DNA of 64,000 nucleotides from Sulfitobacter marinus (GTDB lineage Bacteria; Pseudomonadota; Alphaproteobacteria; Rhodobacterales; Rhodobacteraceae). The DNA lies in assembly GCF_900116285.1 (NCBI RefSeq), contig NZ_FPAJ01000007.1:1-64000 (forward strand), written 5' to 3'. Below, piece after piece: positions 37,749 to 48,019 of this stretch. The translations under genes and the position numbers were made by a program. The stretch's first letter is position 1; the number at the start of each line of letters is the position of its first letter. Below the pieces are notes generated by a model. It was not told the origin of the DNA, searched no databases, and saw nothing but the letters and a program-made list of their open reading frames with translations.

Positions 37749-38594
37749 TTAGCTTTGCCGGTCAGGGTCGGCGGGGTAGACGCCCAGAATTTCCAGCATG
37801 TTGGTGAAATATCCCAGTTCCTCAAGCGCGCGTTGCACGGCGGGATCGTCGGGGTGCCCTTCGATGTCGGAATAGAACTGGGTCGCGGTGAACGATCCGC
37901 CGACCATATAACTTTCCAGCTTGGTCATGTTGATGCCGTTTGTCGCGAAACCACCCATCGCCTTGTACAAGGCAGCGGGGATGTTGCGGACTTCAAACAC
38001 GAAAGTTGTCAGCATTTTTTCAGCGCGGCGGGTCATGTCGATATCGGGGGCCATCAACAAGAACCGCGTGGTGTTGTGATCAAGGTCTTCGATGTCGCGC
38101 GCCAGCACATTTAGCCCGTGAATATCGGCGGCAACTTCGCTGGCCAGCACGCCGGTGTTGCGGTCATTTGACGCGGCCAGCTCTTCTGCGGCTCCGGCGC
38201 TGTCTTTTGCGGCTTCGGATGCGATCCCATGGGCGTCAAGCCAACTGCGTGCCTGCGGGATCAGCACCATATGGGCGCGGGCCAGTTTGATATCTTCAAG
38301 TGGAACGCCGGGTTTGGCCATCAGGCAGATGCGCACCCGTACAAAGGCCTCGTCGATGATGTGCAGGCCGCTTTTGGGCAGTAAACGATGGATGTCGGCG
38401 ACGCGGCCATAGGTCGTATTCTCAACCGGAAGCATGGCAAGATCGGCGCGGCCTTCGCTGACGGCAAGGAACACATCCTCGAATGTCAGGCAGGGGACGG
38501 GAATCATATCGGGGCGCGCTTGAAGGCATGCCTCGTGGCTGTAGGCGCCCAATGCACCCTGAAAAGCGATGCGAGGAGAGTTTTTTTGGCTCAT
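37749..38594 (-). CDS. pheA: Prephenate dehydratase
   Basis: This 281-residue monofunctional prephenate dehydratase makes phenylpyruvate for phenylalanine synthesis. It has the catalytic domain (IAFQGALGAYSHEA, LPVENTTYGRV, and NTTRFLLMAP, the T-R-F motif) and a C-terminal ACT domain (VFEVRNIPAALYKAMGGFATNGINMTKLESYMVGG) for feedback by phenylalanine. There is no chorismate mutase domain. ATG 38594 is preferred because AAGGA lies 8-10 bases before it. The ATG at 38603 is too close to that site. Confidence 0.94.
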   Translation of the reverse strand: MSQKNSPRIAFQGALGAYSHEACLQARPDMIPVPCLTFEDVFLAVSEGRADLAMLPVENTTYGRVADIHRLLPKSGLHIIDEAFVRVRICLMAKPGVPLEDIKLARAHMVLIPQARSWLDAHGIASEAAKDSAGAAEELAASNDRNTGVLASEVAADIHGLNVLARDIEDLDHNTTRFLLMAPDIDMTRRAEKMLTTFVFEVRNIPAALYKAMGGFATNGINMTKLESYMVGGSFTATQFYSDIEGHPDDPAVQRALEELGYFTNMLEILGVYPADPDRQS

Positions 38595-38726
38595 TTCGGG
38601 CATCCTTTATCAGACCTTTACTATTGTCAGCGCTTCGTAGGGGTAACTACACCTTGCCCCGACGAAGGGAAAGCAATAGATACGCGGACAACCCTATGCC
38701 CGAATACCAACGATGGACCTTCACGC

Positions 38727-39233
38727 ATGTTCGATACAATGACGATCACTAAAGTAGCTGCCGGCTTGTTTGGGGCTTGGCTTGTTCTTTTGCTTGGCAA
38801 GTTCGCCAGCGAAGTAGTTTACCACAACGAAGTGCACGGTGACGCGGGATATGTTGTCGAAGTCGCCTCGGCTGGTGGCGATGAACCCGCTGAAGAAGTT
38901 GATTTCTCGGCTGTGTTGGCGTCTGCCGATGCCAGCGCCGGTGCCAAAGTTTTTCGCAAATGCGGTGCCTGTCACAAAGTTGAAAACGGCGAAAACGCAG
39001 TTGGACCGTATCTGTACGGCGTCGTTGGCCGCCCCGTGGACAGCGCCGATGGTTTCACCGCCTATTCCGGCGCCCTTGAACAAGCAGCTGATGTTTGGAC
39101 ACCGGAAAACCTGAACGCGTTCCTGACCAAGCCATCAGCATTTGCGCCTGGCACGACCATGGGTTTCGCAGGTCTTGGCAAGATCGAAGATCGTGCAAAC
39201 GTGATTGCGTATCTCGACAGCCTCGACGACTGA
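38727..39233 (+). CDS. Membrane-anchored cytochrome c (CycM/c552 type)
   Basis: This 168-residue protein has an uncleaved N-terminal helix (about residues 8-31), an acidic/alanine-rich linker (45-68) and a class I cytochrome c domain with haem motif CGACH at residues 79-83. The axial methionine is probably in GTTMGFAGL. This layout matches CycM, which connects the bc1 complex to terminal oxidases in alpha-proteobacteria. ATG 38739 (MTITKVAAG) is an alternative start. A strong intrinsic terminator follows. Confidence 0.9.
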   Translation: MFDTMTITKVAAGLFGAWLVLLLGKFASEVVYHNEVHGDAGYVVEVASAGGDEPAEEVDFSAVLASADASAGAKVFRKCGACHKVENGENAVGPYLYGVVGRPVDSADGFTAYSGALEQAADVWTPENLNAFLTKPSAFAPGTTMGFAGLGKIEDRANVIAYLDSLDD

Positions 39234-39256
39234 TCTGTCGACCTGATTTTACGAAG

Positions 39257-39283
39257 GGCCGCCCCACCCGTGGGCGGCCTTTT
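39257..39283 (+). terminator. Intrinsic terminator of the cytochrome c gene
   Basis: The arms GGCCGCCC (39257-39264) and GGGCGGCC (39272-39279) are followed by TTTT and another T-rich stretch, 24 bases after the stop codon. Confidence 0.88.
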
Positions 39284-39405
39284 GCGTTTTGTGGTCCCAT
39301 TTCAGTGAGATAACATATTCGCAACTTGTGTTCTTGCGCGGTGGGCCGTTAGCTTATGCGCTAGGACGGCCTTGCCGATATGACATTTTGCAAAGGAACA
39401 TCTTG

Positions 39406-41337
39406 ATGCCCCGCACCCATGCCAGCGCTGCACGTCGCGCCCGCAGTATGACATCCCAAACGTTTTGGATGATGTTTCTGACGCTGGGGACTATGTTGGT
39501 CAGCGTCGCAGCCTATGCCCAAGAGGGAAAGATCATCCGCAGTCACGGGTATTCGTTTTACGGCGATCTGAAATACCCCGCAGATTACCCGTATTTCGAC
39601 TATGTGAACCCCGATGCCCCCAAGGGCGGCGAGATTGCGATCTCGACCCTTGGGACGTTTGATTCGATGAACCCCGCTTCGCGCAAGGGGCGTGCGGGCG
39701 CGTTAAGCCACATTATGTACGAAAGCTTGCTGGGCGAAGGGGTCGGCGGAGAACTGGCCCCGGCGGATGTTTATGGCGAAAGCTATTGCCTGTTGTGTGA
39801 AAGCCTTGAGTACCCCGAAACCAAAGACTGGGTGATCTTTCACATGCGCAAGGATGCCACGTTTTCGACAGGCGATCCGGTCACCGCGCATGACATCGTG
39901 TTCAGCCATAATCTGCTGTTGGATCAGGGTCTGAAATCCTATGGCGATGCGGTGCGCAAGCGTATCCCCAAGGTCGAGGCGATTGATGACTACACGGTCA
40001 AATTCTATTTTACCCCCGGCATCTCGCGCCGCAGCCTGATTAGCCAAGTGGGCGGTGTGCCTGCGTGGTCGAAAAAATGGTTTGATGAAACCGGCGCGCG
40101 GCTGGACGAATCCCGCTTGATGACGTCGCCGGGGTCTGGGCCATATATGGTGGAAGCGGTCGATGTGAACCGGCGCATCGTCTACAAACGCAACCCCGAT
40201 TACTGGGGCAAGGACCTGCCGTTTAACGTAGGCCGCAATAATTTCGATACTATTCGTGTCGAATATTTTGGCGACGAAAATTCCGCATTCGAGGCGTTTA
40301 AAGCAGGCGAATACACCTTCCGCGTCGAGGGCAGTTCAAAGAAATGGGCGTCGGCCTATGATTTCCCCAAAGTCGCCGCCGGTCAGGTGGTCAAAGAGGA
40401 GCTCCCCGATGGTGCGCCGCCCACACCCGCGGGTATTGTTTTCAACCTTGGCCGCGATGTGTTGAAAGACAAACGCGTCCGTCAGGCGATTGCCTTGGGC
40501 TATAACTTTGAATGGACGAATGAATCGCTGCAATTTGGGTTGTTCAAACCACGTGCGTCTTTCATCCAAGACACGCCTTTGATGGCCACCGGCAAGCCGC
40601 AGGGGATGGAGTTGGCGTTGCTGGAACAGCTTGGCGATGTGGTGCCCGCTGAGATGCTGACCGAAGATGCGGTTATGCCGCATAGCTCGGACGCATCGCG
40701 GCTGTTGGATCGCCGCAATCTGCGCCGTGCGATGAAGCTGCTGGATGATGCCGGATGGGCCGTGGGGACAGATGGCAAACGCTATGACGCAAGCGGGCAG
40801 CCGTTGCGCCTTAACTTTTTGATGGATTCTGCCGGGTCGCCCACGCTGTCTGCGATTGTCGAAAACTTTATGTCGAATTTGCAGAACATGGGCATCGATG
40901 CGGTGCTTGAGAGAGTCGACAGTTCGCAATTTACGGCCCGCCAACGGGATCGCGATTACGATCTGATTTACGATCAATATCCGACGTTTCTGGGCACCGG
41001 CACAGGCTTGGCCCAGTTTTTCGGGTCAGAGGCGTCCGGCTATTCGGTGTTCAACCCCGCAGGTGTGGCCAGCCCGATGATCGACGCGATTATCGAAGTG
41101 TCCCTTGCGGCGCAGACCAAGGAAGAGGAAGACGCCAGCCTGATCGCGCTGGACCGTGCCTTGCGCTATGAGTTCTTCATGATCCCGACATGGTACAACG
41201 ACAGTTTTTGGACGGCGTATTATGACCAGTACGAACACCCCGAAAACCAGCCCGCCTATGCTTTGGGCTATCTCGATTTCTGGTGGTACAACGCCGACAA
41301 AGCAGCGGCCTTGCGCGCCGCTGGTGCGCTGAGGTAA
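39406..41337 (+). CDS. yejA: Extracellular solute-binding protein, YejA type (family 5)
   Basis: This 643-residue periplasmic binding protein belongs to an oligopeptide-type ABC importer. A signal peptide covers about residues 1-38 (ending AAYAQEG). The YejA hallmark SHGYSFYGDLKYP-FDYVNPDAPKGGEI follows, and the SBP family 5 body includes SGPYMVEAVDVNRRIVYKRNPDYWG. It is much longer than OppA, as expected for YejA. An AAAGGA site 8-13 bases before ATG 39406 decides the start. It is the first gene of yejABEF. The E. coli counterpart takes up microcin C and peptides. Confidence 0.93.
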   Translation: MPRTHASAARRARSMTSQTFWMMFLTLGTMLVSVAAYAQEGKIIRSHGYSFYGDLKYPADYPYFDYVNPDAPKGGEIAISTLGTFDSMNPASRKGRAGALSHIMYESLLGEGVGGELAPADVYGESYCLLCESLEYPETKDWVIFHMRKDATFSTGDPVTAHDIVFSHNLLLDQGLKSYGDAVRKRIPKVEAIDDYTVKFYFTPGISRRSLISQVGGVPAWSKKWFDETGARLDESRLMTSPGSGPYMVEAVDVNRRIVYKRNPDYWGKDLPFNVGRNNFDTIRVEYFGDENSAFEAFKAGEYTFRVEGSSKKWASAYDFPKVAAGQVVKEELPDGAPPTPAGIVFNLGRDVLKDKRVRQAIALGYNFEWTNESLQFGLFKPRASFIQDTPLMATGKPQGMELALLEQLGDVVPAEMLTEDAVMPHSSDASRLLDRRNLRRAMKLLDDAGWAVGTDGKRYDASGQPLRLNFLMDSAGSPTLSAIVENFMSNLQNMGIDAVLERVDSSQFTARQRDRDYDLIYDQYPTFLGTGTGLAQFFGSEASGYSVFNPAGVASPMIDAIIEVSLAAQTKEEEDASLIALDRALRYEFFMIPTWYNDSFWTAYYDQYEHPENQPAYALGYLDFWWYNADKAAALRAAGALR

Positions 41338-41346
41338 ACGCCGCAT

Positions 41347-42435
41347 ATGGGCGCTTATATTCTTCGACGGCTATTGCTGATTATTCCCACTTTGATTGGG
41401 ATTATGCTGATCAACTTTGCGCTGGTGCAATTTGTGCCCGGCGGCCCGGTTGAGCAGGCAATCGCCCGTATTCAAGGCGGCGGTGACGTGTTCGAAGGGT
41501 TCTCTGGTGGGGGGAATGACGCGGGTAATGCGGATGTCGCAGGCAACACCGAAAACTATGTTGGTGCGCGCGGGTTGCCCCCAGAATTCATCGCCGAGCT
41601 TGAGAAAGAATTTGGCTTTGACAAGCCCCCGGTCGAACGGTTCCTGAACATGATGTGGAACTATATGCGCTTTGATTTCGGAGAGAGCTATTTCAGGTCG
41701 ATCAGTGTGATTGATTTGGTCAAGGAAAAGCTGCCGGTGTCGATTACGCTGGGGCTGTGGTCGACGGTGATCGCCTATCTGGTGTCGATCCCGCTAGGTA
41801 TTCGCAAGGCGGTCAAGGACGGCACGGCCTTTGACACATGGACATCGGGCGCGATCATTGCGGCTTATGCCATCCCGGGGTTTTTGTTCGCGATCTTACT
41901 GTTGGTGCTGTTTGCGGGCGGGTCATACTGGCAGATATTCCCGCTGCGGGGGCTGACATCGGATAATTTCGATCAACTTAGCCCGCTGGCCAAGGTCGGC
42001 GATTATTTCTGGCACATCACGTTGCCGGTGCTGGCATCGACTATATCGGCCTTTGCAACGCTGACCTTGCTGACGAAAAACAGCTTTCTGGACGAGATCA
42101 AAAAGCAATATGTGATGACGGCACGGGCCAAAGGGTTGTCGGAACGCAAGGTGCTCTATGGCCATGTGTTCCGCAACGCGATGTTGATTGTGATCGCGGG
42201 TTTCCCCGCGGTATTTATCGGCGTCTTCTTCGGCGGATCGTTGATTATCGAGACGATATTCAGCCTTGATGGCCTTGGCCGTTTGGGGTTCGAGGCGGCC
42301 GTGGCACGCGATTATCCTATCGTGTTTGGCACCTTGTTTATCTTTGGTTTGATCGGGCTGCTGGTCGGTATTCTGTCCGACCTGATGTATGTATTTGTTG
42401 ATCCACGGATCGACTTTGAACGGCGCGAGGGGTGA
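41347..42435 (+). CDS. yejB: ABC transporter permease YejB
   Basis: This 362-residue inner membrane permease has the OppB-type N-terminus ([21 protein letters not shown]), an insert around residues 38-75 typical of YejB, the FGESYFRS segment, five further helices and the EAA-loop [38 protein letters not shown] that docks on the ATPase. It begins nine bases after yejA. Confidence 0.94.
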   Translation: MGAYILRRLLLIIPTLIGIMLINFALVQFVPGGPVEQAIARIQGGGDVFEGFSGGGNDAGNADVAGNTENYVGARGLPPEFIAELEKEFGFDKPPVERFLNMMWNYMRFDFGESYFRSISVIDLVKEKLPVSITLGLWSTVIAYLVSIPLGIRKAVKDGTAFDTWTSGAIIAAYAIPGFLFAILLLVLFAGGSYWQIFPLRGLTSDNFDQLSPLAKVGDYFWHITLPVLASTISAFATLTLLTKNSFLDEIKKQYVMTARAKGLSERKVLYGHVFRNAMLIVIAGFPAVFIGVFFGGSLIIETIFSLDGLGRLGFEAAVARDYPIVFGTLFIFGLIGLLVGILSDLMYVFVDPRIDFERREG

Positions 42436-42439
42436 TCTG

Positions 42440-43546
42440 ATGGCATTGTCCCCCCTCAATCAGCGCCGCTGGCACAACTTTACCCGCAACCGCCGCGCCT
42501 ATTGGAGCCTTTGGATTTTCGCAATCCTGTTCGGGATTTCGCTGTTTGCCGAATTTGTGGCGAACGACAAGCCGATCTTGGTTAATTATCGCGGCGAATA
42601 CTTTATACCGATCTTTCAGTTCTATCCCGAAACGGCATTTGGCGGTGATTTCCAGACCGAGGCGGTTTATCGCGACCCCGAGGTGAAATGCCTGATTGCG
42701 ACCGGCGGGCTGGTTGATTGTTTTGACGATCCCGATCAGTTGATCGAGGACGCCCAAGACGGTGAGATTGACGGCCAAGCGATCGACAAAGGCTGGGCGA
42801 TCTGGCCGCCGATCCCCTATTCGTTCAACACCGCTGTGGACCGCCCCGGTGCCGCACCTTTGCCGCCCAACCGTCAGAACCTTTTGGGCACCGATGGCAC
42901 CAAGCGCGACGTGTTGGCACGGGTCATTCACGGGTTCCGGTTGTCGATCCTGTTTACCTTGATTGTGACAGGTGCAGCATCGCTGATCGGTATTATCGCG
43001 GGGGCTGTTCAGGGGTTCTTTGGCGGTTGGACGGACCTGATTTTTCAACGGGTGATCGAGATATGGTCGTCCACGCCTTCACTTTATGTGATCATCATTA
43101 TGTTCGCCATTTTGGGGCGCAGTTTCTGGCTGCTGGTGTTCTTGCTGGTTCTGTTCAGCTGGACGTCATTGGTGGGGGTCGTGCGGGCCGAATTCCTGCG
43201 CGCGCGGAACCTTGAATATGTGCGCGCGGCGCGGGCGCTTGGGGTGGGGAACGTGACGATCATGTTCCGGCACATGTTGCCCAACGCGATGGTGGCCCTG
43301 CTGACGATGCTGCCCTTTATCATCACCGGTACAATCAGCACGCTGGCAATCCTCGATTTTCTGGGCTTTGGTTTGCCGTCCTCGGCCCCGTCGCTGGGCG
43401 AACTGACGTTGCAAGCCAAGCAGAACCTGCAAGCACCTTGGCTGGCGTTCACGGCGTTCTTTACCTTTGCCATCATGCTGTCTTTGCTGATCTTCATCTT
43501 TGAGGGCATCCGTGATGCATTCGACCCAAGAAAGACATTCTCATGA
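42440..43546 (+). CDS. yejE: ABC transporter permease YejE
   Basis: This 368-residue permease has an N-terminal helix after NFTRNRRAYWSLWIF and an extended periplasmic loop (about residues 50-150) characteristic of YejE. The EAA loop is RARNLEYVRAARALGVGNVTIMFRHMLPNA. ATG 42440 lies four bases after the yejB stop. Its own stop overlaps the yejF ATG (ATGA). Confidence 0.94.
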   Translation: MALSPLNQRRWHNFTRNRRAYWSLWIFAILFGISLFAEFVANDKPILVNYRGEYFIPIFQFYPETAFGGDFQTEAVYRDPEVKCLIATGGLVDCFDDPDQLIEDAQDGEIDGQAIDKGWAIWPPIPYSFNTAVDRPGAAPLPPNRQNLLGTDGTKRDVLARVIHGFRLSILFTLIVTGAASLIGIIAGAVQGFFGGWTDLIFQRVIEIWSSTPSLYVIIIMFAILGRSFWLLVFLLVLFSWTSLVGVVRAEFLRARNLEYVRAARALGVGNVTIMFRHMLPNAMVALLTMLPFIITGTISTLAILDFLGFGLPSSAPSLGELTLQAKQNLQAPWLAFTAFFTFAIMLSLLIFIFEGIRDAFDPRKTFS

Positions 43547-45153
43547 CTGGTATGCCAACCACGACCGAGACCAAATCTGCCCTGCTTGAGGTCAAAGATC
43601 TGCGTGTGTCCTTTCGTCAGGAGGGAGCGTTAACGCAGGCTGTTAAAGGTGTCAGCTTTACCGTTGAACGGGGCGAGACTGTTGCCTTGGTCGGTGAATC
43701 CGGTTCGGGCAAATCGGTGTCGGCGCTGAGCACGGTATCGCTGCTGGGTGACAGCGCCGAGGTGTCCGGGTCTGTCCTGTATGACGGGCAGCAGATGATC
43801 GGGGCGAGCGATGCCTTGCTGCGCAAGGTGCGCGGCAACGATATCAGTTTTATCTTTCAAGAGCCGATGACCTCGCTGAACCCGCTGCACACGATTGAAA
43901 AGCAGTTGGGTGAATCGCTGGCGCTGCACCAAGGGGTCGTCGGCACCGCCGCGCGACAACGTATTCTTGAGCTGCTGAACAAGGTGGGGATCAACGATGC
44001 AGAATCCCGTTTGGGGGCCTATCCGCACCAGCTGTCAGGCGGGCAGCGGCAACGCGTGATGATCGCCATGGCACTGGCCAACAAGCCCGATGTGCTGATC
44101 GCCGATGAACCGACAACGGCGCTGGATGTGACTATTCAGGCGCAGATTTTGGACCTGTTGAAAGAGCTGAAAGACAGCGAAGGCATGGGCCTGCTGTTCA
44201 TCACCCATGACCTTGGGATTGTACGCAGGATTGCGGACCGTGTTTGCGTCATGCAACACGGCGAGATTGTCGAGCAAGGCCCAACGGCCGAGATTTTCGA
44301 TAACCCGCAGCACGCCTATACGCAAAAGCTGCTGGGGGCAGAGCCATCAGGCCGTCCTGACCCTGTGCCTGAGGGTGCCGAGGTGATCGCAAGCACCGAT
44401 CACCTGAAGGTTTGGTTTCCCATTCAGCAAGGTTTCCTGCGAAAGACTGTTGATTACGTCAAGGCCGTGAATGACGCCAGCCTGACGGTACGTGCGGGTG
44501 AAACCGTTGGGATCGTGGGCGAATCCGGGTCGGGCAAGACCACGATGGCGCTGGCGATTATGCGGCTGATTGCGTCCGAGGGTGGCATAAACTTTGCGGG
44601 GCAAGATGTGCGTAAATGGTCGACGCGGGAATTGCGACGCCTGCGTAAAGACATGCAAATCGTGTTTCAGGACCCGTTTGGCAGCCTGTCGCCACGGATG
44701 ACCTGTATGCAGATCATCGCCGAGGGGTTGACCATCCATAACGTTGATCCCGACCGAAATCAGCGAGAATTGGTCCGCGATGTCATGATCGAAGTGGGGT
44801 TGGACCCCGCCACGATGGATCGCTATCCGCATGAGTTTTCAGGCGGCCAGCGCCAACGCATAGCCATTGCGCGTGCGATGGTATTGCGGCCGCGTTTGCT
44901 GGTGCTGGACGAGCCGACCTCGGCGCTGGATATGACCGTGCAGGTGCAGATCGTTGACCTGCTGCGCAATCTTCAGCGTAAGTACGGGTTGGCCTATCTC
45001 TTCATCAGCCATGACCTGAAAGTCGTGCGCGCGATGTCGCATAAGGTCATCGTGATGAAGCGTGGGGATGTCGTTGAGTATGGCGATGCCGACACGCTGT
45101 ATGACAATCCGAAATCGGATTATACGCGCAGCTTGTTGCAGGCGACCACCTAG
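43543..45153 (+). CDS. yejF: ABC transporter ATP-binding protein YejF (two ATPase domains)
   Basis: This 536-residue fusion holds two ABC ATPase domains. Domain 1 has Walker [12 protein letters not shown], signature LSGGQRQRV and Walker [13 protein letters not shown]. Domain 2 has [26 protein letters not shown] and [12 protein letters not shown]. Both nucleotide sites look intact. It energises the yejABEF importer and is coupled by ATGA overlap to yejE. It converges on the carboxypeptidase gene, 22 bases away. Confidence 0.95.
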   Translation: MTGMPTTTETKSALLEVKDLRVSFRQEGALTQAVKGVSFTVERGETVALVGESGSGKSVSALSTVSLLGDSAEVSGSVLYDGQQMIGASDALLRKVRGNDISFIFQEPMTSLNPLHTIEKQLGESLALHQGVVGTAARQRILELLNKVGINDAESRLGAYPHQLSGGQRQRVMIAMALANKPDVLIADEPTTALDVTIQAQILDLLKELKDSEGMGLLFITHDLGIVRRIADRVCVMQHGEIVEQGPTAEIFDNPQHAYTQKLLGAEPSGRPDPVPEGAEVIASTDHLKVWFPIQQGFLRKTVDYVKAVNDASLTVRAGETVGIVGESGSGKTTMALAIMRLIASEGGINFAGQDVRKWSTRELRRLRKDMQIVFQDPFGSLSPRMTCMQIIAEGLTIHNVDPDRNQRELVRDVMIEVGLDPATMDRYPHEFSGGQRQRIAIARAMVLRPRLLVLDEPTSALDMTVQVQIVDLLRNLQRKYGLAYLFISHDLKVVRAMSHKVIVMKRGDVVEYGDADTLYDNPKSDYTRSLLQATT

Positions 45154-45175
45154 GAAATAGACGGTCGGTGCCTGT

Positions 45176-46639
45176 TTAGCTGGGGCCGATCATGAAACAG
45201 CTGACATTGCGTGCGGCCAAACGGCGGCAGGCCAGATCAGCGGTTTCGCGGGTCATGCCGAGAAAATTCGCGTCATAGCCTTGAGGGCGCTGGACCACTT
45301 TACGCAATGTACCGTCAAGCGTCGAAATCTCGGACAGGGCGGTTTTGACCAAAACGGTTTCGGCAGCATAGCGGCTGGGGAAACGACCCACATTGACGCC
45401 CCAGTGACGCCCGCCCGATGTCGATACGCGGGTCACGACCTCTTGTTGTTGCGTTACCGCTTTTGCGGTCTTTGTTGGCGTGATCGAGGCGATTAACCCG
45501 CTTGGCCGCGCGGTGGGGCGTGGCGATACAGCGGCAAGGCTGGCGGGTTTTACATCCTTGACAGGGGCCGCTGCCACAGCCTGTTTAACTGCGGCATTGA
45601 TGTCTTTGGCCAGCAACGGCGAGGTTGCCACCGGTGCCTCAGCCGTGGCGATGACCACCGCGTCGTTGCTGGTGGGGCGCAGCTGTGGCCGCTTGGATTT
45701 CGTGACCGCGCCGACCAGGCGGATCGTCTTGCCCGCGCGGCCGGAATTACTGGCAACGGGTGTGTTTTCGATATCGGCGTAAAGCGGTTTGACCGGTTTC
45801 ATAAGCGGCGCTCTGGACGGTGCGCGGCGGAAACCAAGATCCATCAATTCAGCGACTTTTGCGTTGCGCGCGGTGGTCGAGGTGCCGCCAAAAACCGTGA
45901 CGATGATCCGTTCGTTTCCACGCTCTGCCGAAGCTGTCAGGTTAAAGCCCGCAGCGCGCGTGTAGCCGGTTTTGATCCCGTCGGCACCTTTGTAGGACGC
46001 CAGAAAACGGCGGTTGGTATGGCTGACCTTGCGCACGCCTGCATCGGCTGTGATGCGGGAGAAGAGGTTATAATATTCAGGGAAATCATAGAGCAGGTGA
46101 CGGCCCATGGTGGTCATGTCACGGGCGGTGGACATGTGGCCCGATTCCGTCAGGCCGTGGGCGTTTTTAAAGGTGGTGTTGGTCATGCCAAGCGCCTTGG
46201 CCATGCGGTTCATGCGGCGTGCAAACTTGGCTTCGGAGCCCGAGATCGCTTCGCCGATGGCGGTGGCCGCGTCATTGGCCGATTTCACCGCAGCACCCCG
46301 GATCAGGTAGCGCAGCGCGATGGTCTGGCCCGGCCGCATGCCCAGTTTGCTGGGCGGTTCGGACGCCGCGTGTTTGCTGATCTTAACCTTGGTATCAAGC
46401 GAAATTTCACCGCGTTTGATTGCGTCAAATGCGATGTAAAGTGTCATCATTTTTGTGAGAGAGGCGGGATGCAATCGCGTATCAGCATTACGGGAGTGAA
46501 GAACCTCGTTGGTTCTAGCGTCAATGACGTACGCGGCATAGGGGGCCGCCATGGCGCTGAGGGGGAGCACCACCAAAACCCAGATAGCCGCAAGAATGAA
46601 TAGCCCATACCGGGCCGGCTGCACGCGCCGCGCTTTCAT
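45176..46639 (-). CDS. D-alanyl-D-alanine carboxypeptidase with C-terminal SPOR domain
   Basis: This 487-residue exported low-molecular-weight penicillin-binding protein trims the terminal D-Ala from peptidoglycan. A signal peptide occupies about residues 1-31 (LSAMAAP). The catalytic motifs are S60-L-T-K63, S120-A-N122 and K223-T-G225. A basic, Ala/Pro-rich linker (300-405) leads to a SPOR-like domain (WGVNVGRFPSRYAAETVLVKTALSEI) that binds denuded glycan at the septum. ATG 46639 puts the signal peptide at the N-terminus. The 251-base gap to the HAD gene upstream contains only a promoter-like AT-rich stretch. Confidence 0.92.
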   Translation of the reverse strand: MKARRVQPARYGLFILAAIWVLVVLPLSAMAAPYAAYVIDARTNEVLHSRNADTRLHPASLTKMMTLYIAFDAIKRGEISLDTKVKISKHAASEPPSKLGMRPGQTIALRYLIRGAAVKSANDAATAIGEAISGSEAKFARRMNRMAKALGMTNTTFKNAHGLTESGHMSTARDMTTMGRHLLYDFPEYYNLFSRITADAGVRKVSHTNRRFLASYKGADGIKTGYTRAAGFNLTASAERGNERIIVTVFGGTSTTARNAKVAELMDLGFRRAPSRAPLMKPVKPLYADIENTPVASNSGRAGKTIRLVGAVTKSKRPQLRPTSNDAVVIATAEAPVATSPLLAKDINAAVKQAVAAAPVKDVKPASLAAVSPRPTARPSGLIASITPTKTAKAVTQQQEVVTRVSTSGGRHWGVNVGRFPSRYAAETVLVKTALSEISTLDGTLRKVVQRPQGYDANFLGMTRETADLACRRLAARNVSCFMIGPS

Positions 46640-46890
46640 AATAACTGCCTTTTGCTCTGCCTCGGACCGCCGATTTTTCGACTGGCCACTAATTATTAAG
46701 GTTACCGTACCACAACTCGGATTTTCGATAAACCCTTTGAAATTAAGGATTACATGAAAAGGTGAATATTCTGTGAGCCACATCTAGCGGGTGCGATTCG
46801 CACAACCACTACTGAGGCGATTGTGACAGTAATGTGCCGCTAGCTTGGCGGGAATACCGCGAATCTTGTGCCGTTGGTGATTTGCCAAGA

Positions 46891-47583
46891 TCAGGTGAGA
46901 ATTTGTTCCAACTCTGACAGATCGCCAATTTGCCGAAACCGGGGGGCGTGATGGGGGGCGTCGGCGTGTTCAAGCGCCCAGGTTTGCCCATGCGGCACAT
47001 GAATGCCCCAGCCGCCCGCATCCACCATCGGAACCACATCGGATTTCATCGAATTACCGACCATCATGCCCTGTTCGGCACCGTCGCCAAACTGCGAAAA
47101 GATGCGCCTGTAGGTCGCCGGGGTTTTGTCGGACACGATCTCGATCCCGTTGAACATTTCGCGCAGTCCTGACAGGGCAAGTTTGCGTTCCTGATCCAAA
47201 AGGTCGCCCTTGGTGATCAAAACCAAAGTATAGCGGCCTTGCAACGCCGCGAGGGTTTCCTGCGCATGAGGAAGCAAATCGACGGGATGCGAAAGCATTT
47301 CGCGGCCCGCATCCAGAATTTTGGCGATGACGCTGGCTGGCACTTTGCCGTTGGTCACATCAATTGCGGTTTCAATCATCGACAAAGTGAAGCCTTTGAT
47401 CCCAAAGCCATAATGGGGAATGTTGCGCTGTTCGGCGACCAGCAAGCGTTCCATCAGCCTGTCGGGTTCGGTATGTTCACGCAGTAGGTCGGCAAAGTGA
47501 TCTTGGGTCAGGACGAAATAATGCTCATTGTGCCAAAGCGTGTCATCGGCATCAAACCCGATCATCGTTAACGGTTTGGTCAT
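46891..47583 (-). CDS. HAD family hydrolase
   Basis: This 230-residue haloacid dehalogenase-like phosphatase has the nucleophile motif I GFDADDTLWHNE (DxDxT) at residues 8-20, motif II in LVLITKG, a lysine in SDKTPATY, and motif IV as VGNSMKSDVVPMVDAGGWGIHVPHG. The cap insert is between motifs I and II (C1 type). The substrate is unknown. It is divergent from clpS. Confidence 0.88.
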   Translation of the reverse strand: MTKPLTMIGFDADDTLWHNEHYFVLTQDHFADLLREHTEPDRLMERLLVAEQRNIPHYGFGIKGFTLSMIETAIDVTNGKVPASVIAKILDAGREMLSHPVDLLPHAQETLAALQGRYTLVLITKGDLLDQERKLALSGLREMFNGIEIVSDKTPATYRRIFSQFGDGAEQGMMVGNSMKSDVVPMVDAGGWGIHVPHGQTWALEHADAPHHAPRFRQIGDLSELEQILT

Positions 47584-47674
47584 CTTTCCAAGACCCTCTT
47601 TTATAAAGTCTGTTTCAGTCTATATAAACGCCTAAACGACTCACTTGAACACTTCTCTCGCAGCAGGAGCAGCA

Positions 47675-48016
47675 ATGCGCCTTGATGATATCATGATGGC
47701 TGACAAGGATCGCGACGACGAAGACGTCGATCTGCTGACCAAAGTCAAACCCAAAACAAAGCGGCCGCCGCTGTACAAGGTGATGCTGCTGAATGATGAT
47801 TTTACCCCGATGGAATTCGTGGTGCACGTGCTTGAACGCTTCTTTGGTCTGAACCATGCACAGGCGTTTGAAATCATGCTGACGGTTCACAAAAAGGGTC
47901 TGGCAGTTGTGGGTGTGTTCAGCCACGAGATTGCCGAAACCAAAGTAGCGCAGGTCATGGATTTCGCGCGCAGGCATCAGCACCCGCTGCAATGCACCAT
48001 GGAAAAAGAAGAATAA
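47675..48016 (+). CDS. clpS: ATP-dependent Clp protease adaptor ClpS
   Basis: This 113-residue adaptor hands N-end-rule substrates to ClpAP. After a charged N-terminal extension ([22 protein letters not shown]), the core starts with [24 protein letters not shown], which forms the N-degron pocket, and contains [23 protein letters not shown] 47675 has an excellent CAGGAG site. clpA is not adjacent. An RsmC-like methyltransferase begins three bases after its stop. Confidence 0.95.
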   Translation: MRLDDIMMADKDRDDEDVDLLTKVKPKTKRPPLYKVMLLNDDFTPMEFVVHVLERFFGLNHAQAFEIMLTVHKKGLAVVGVFSHEIAETKVAQVMDFARRHQHPLQCTMEKEE

Positions 48017-48019
48017 CAC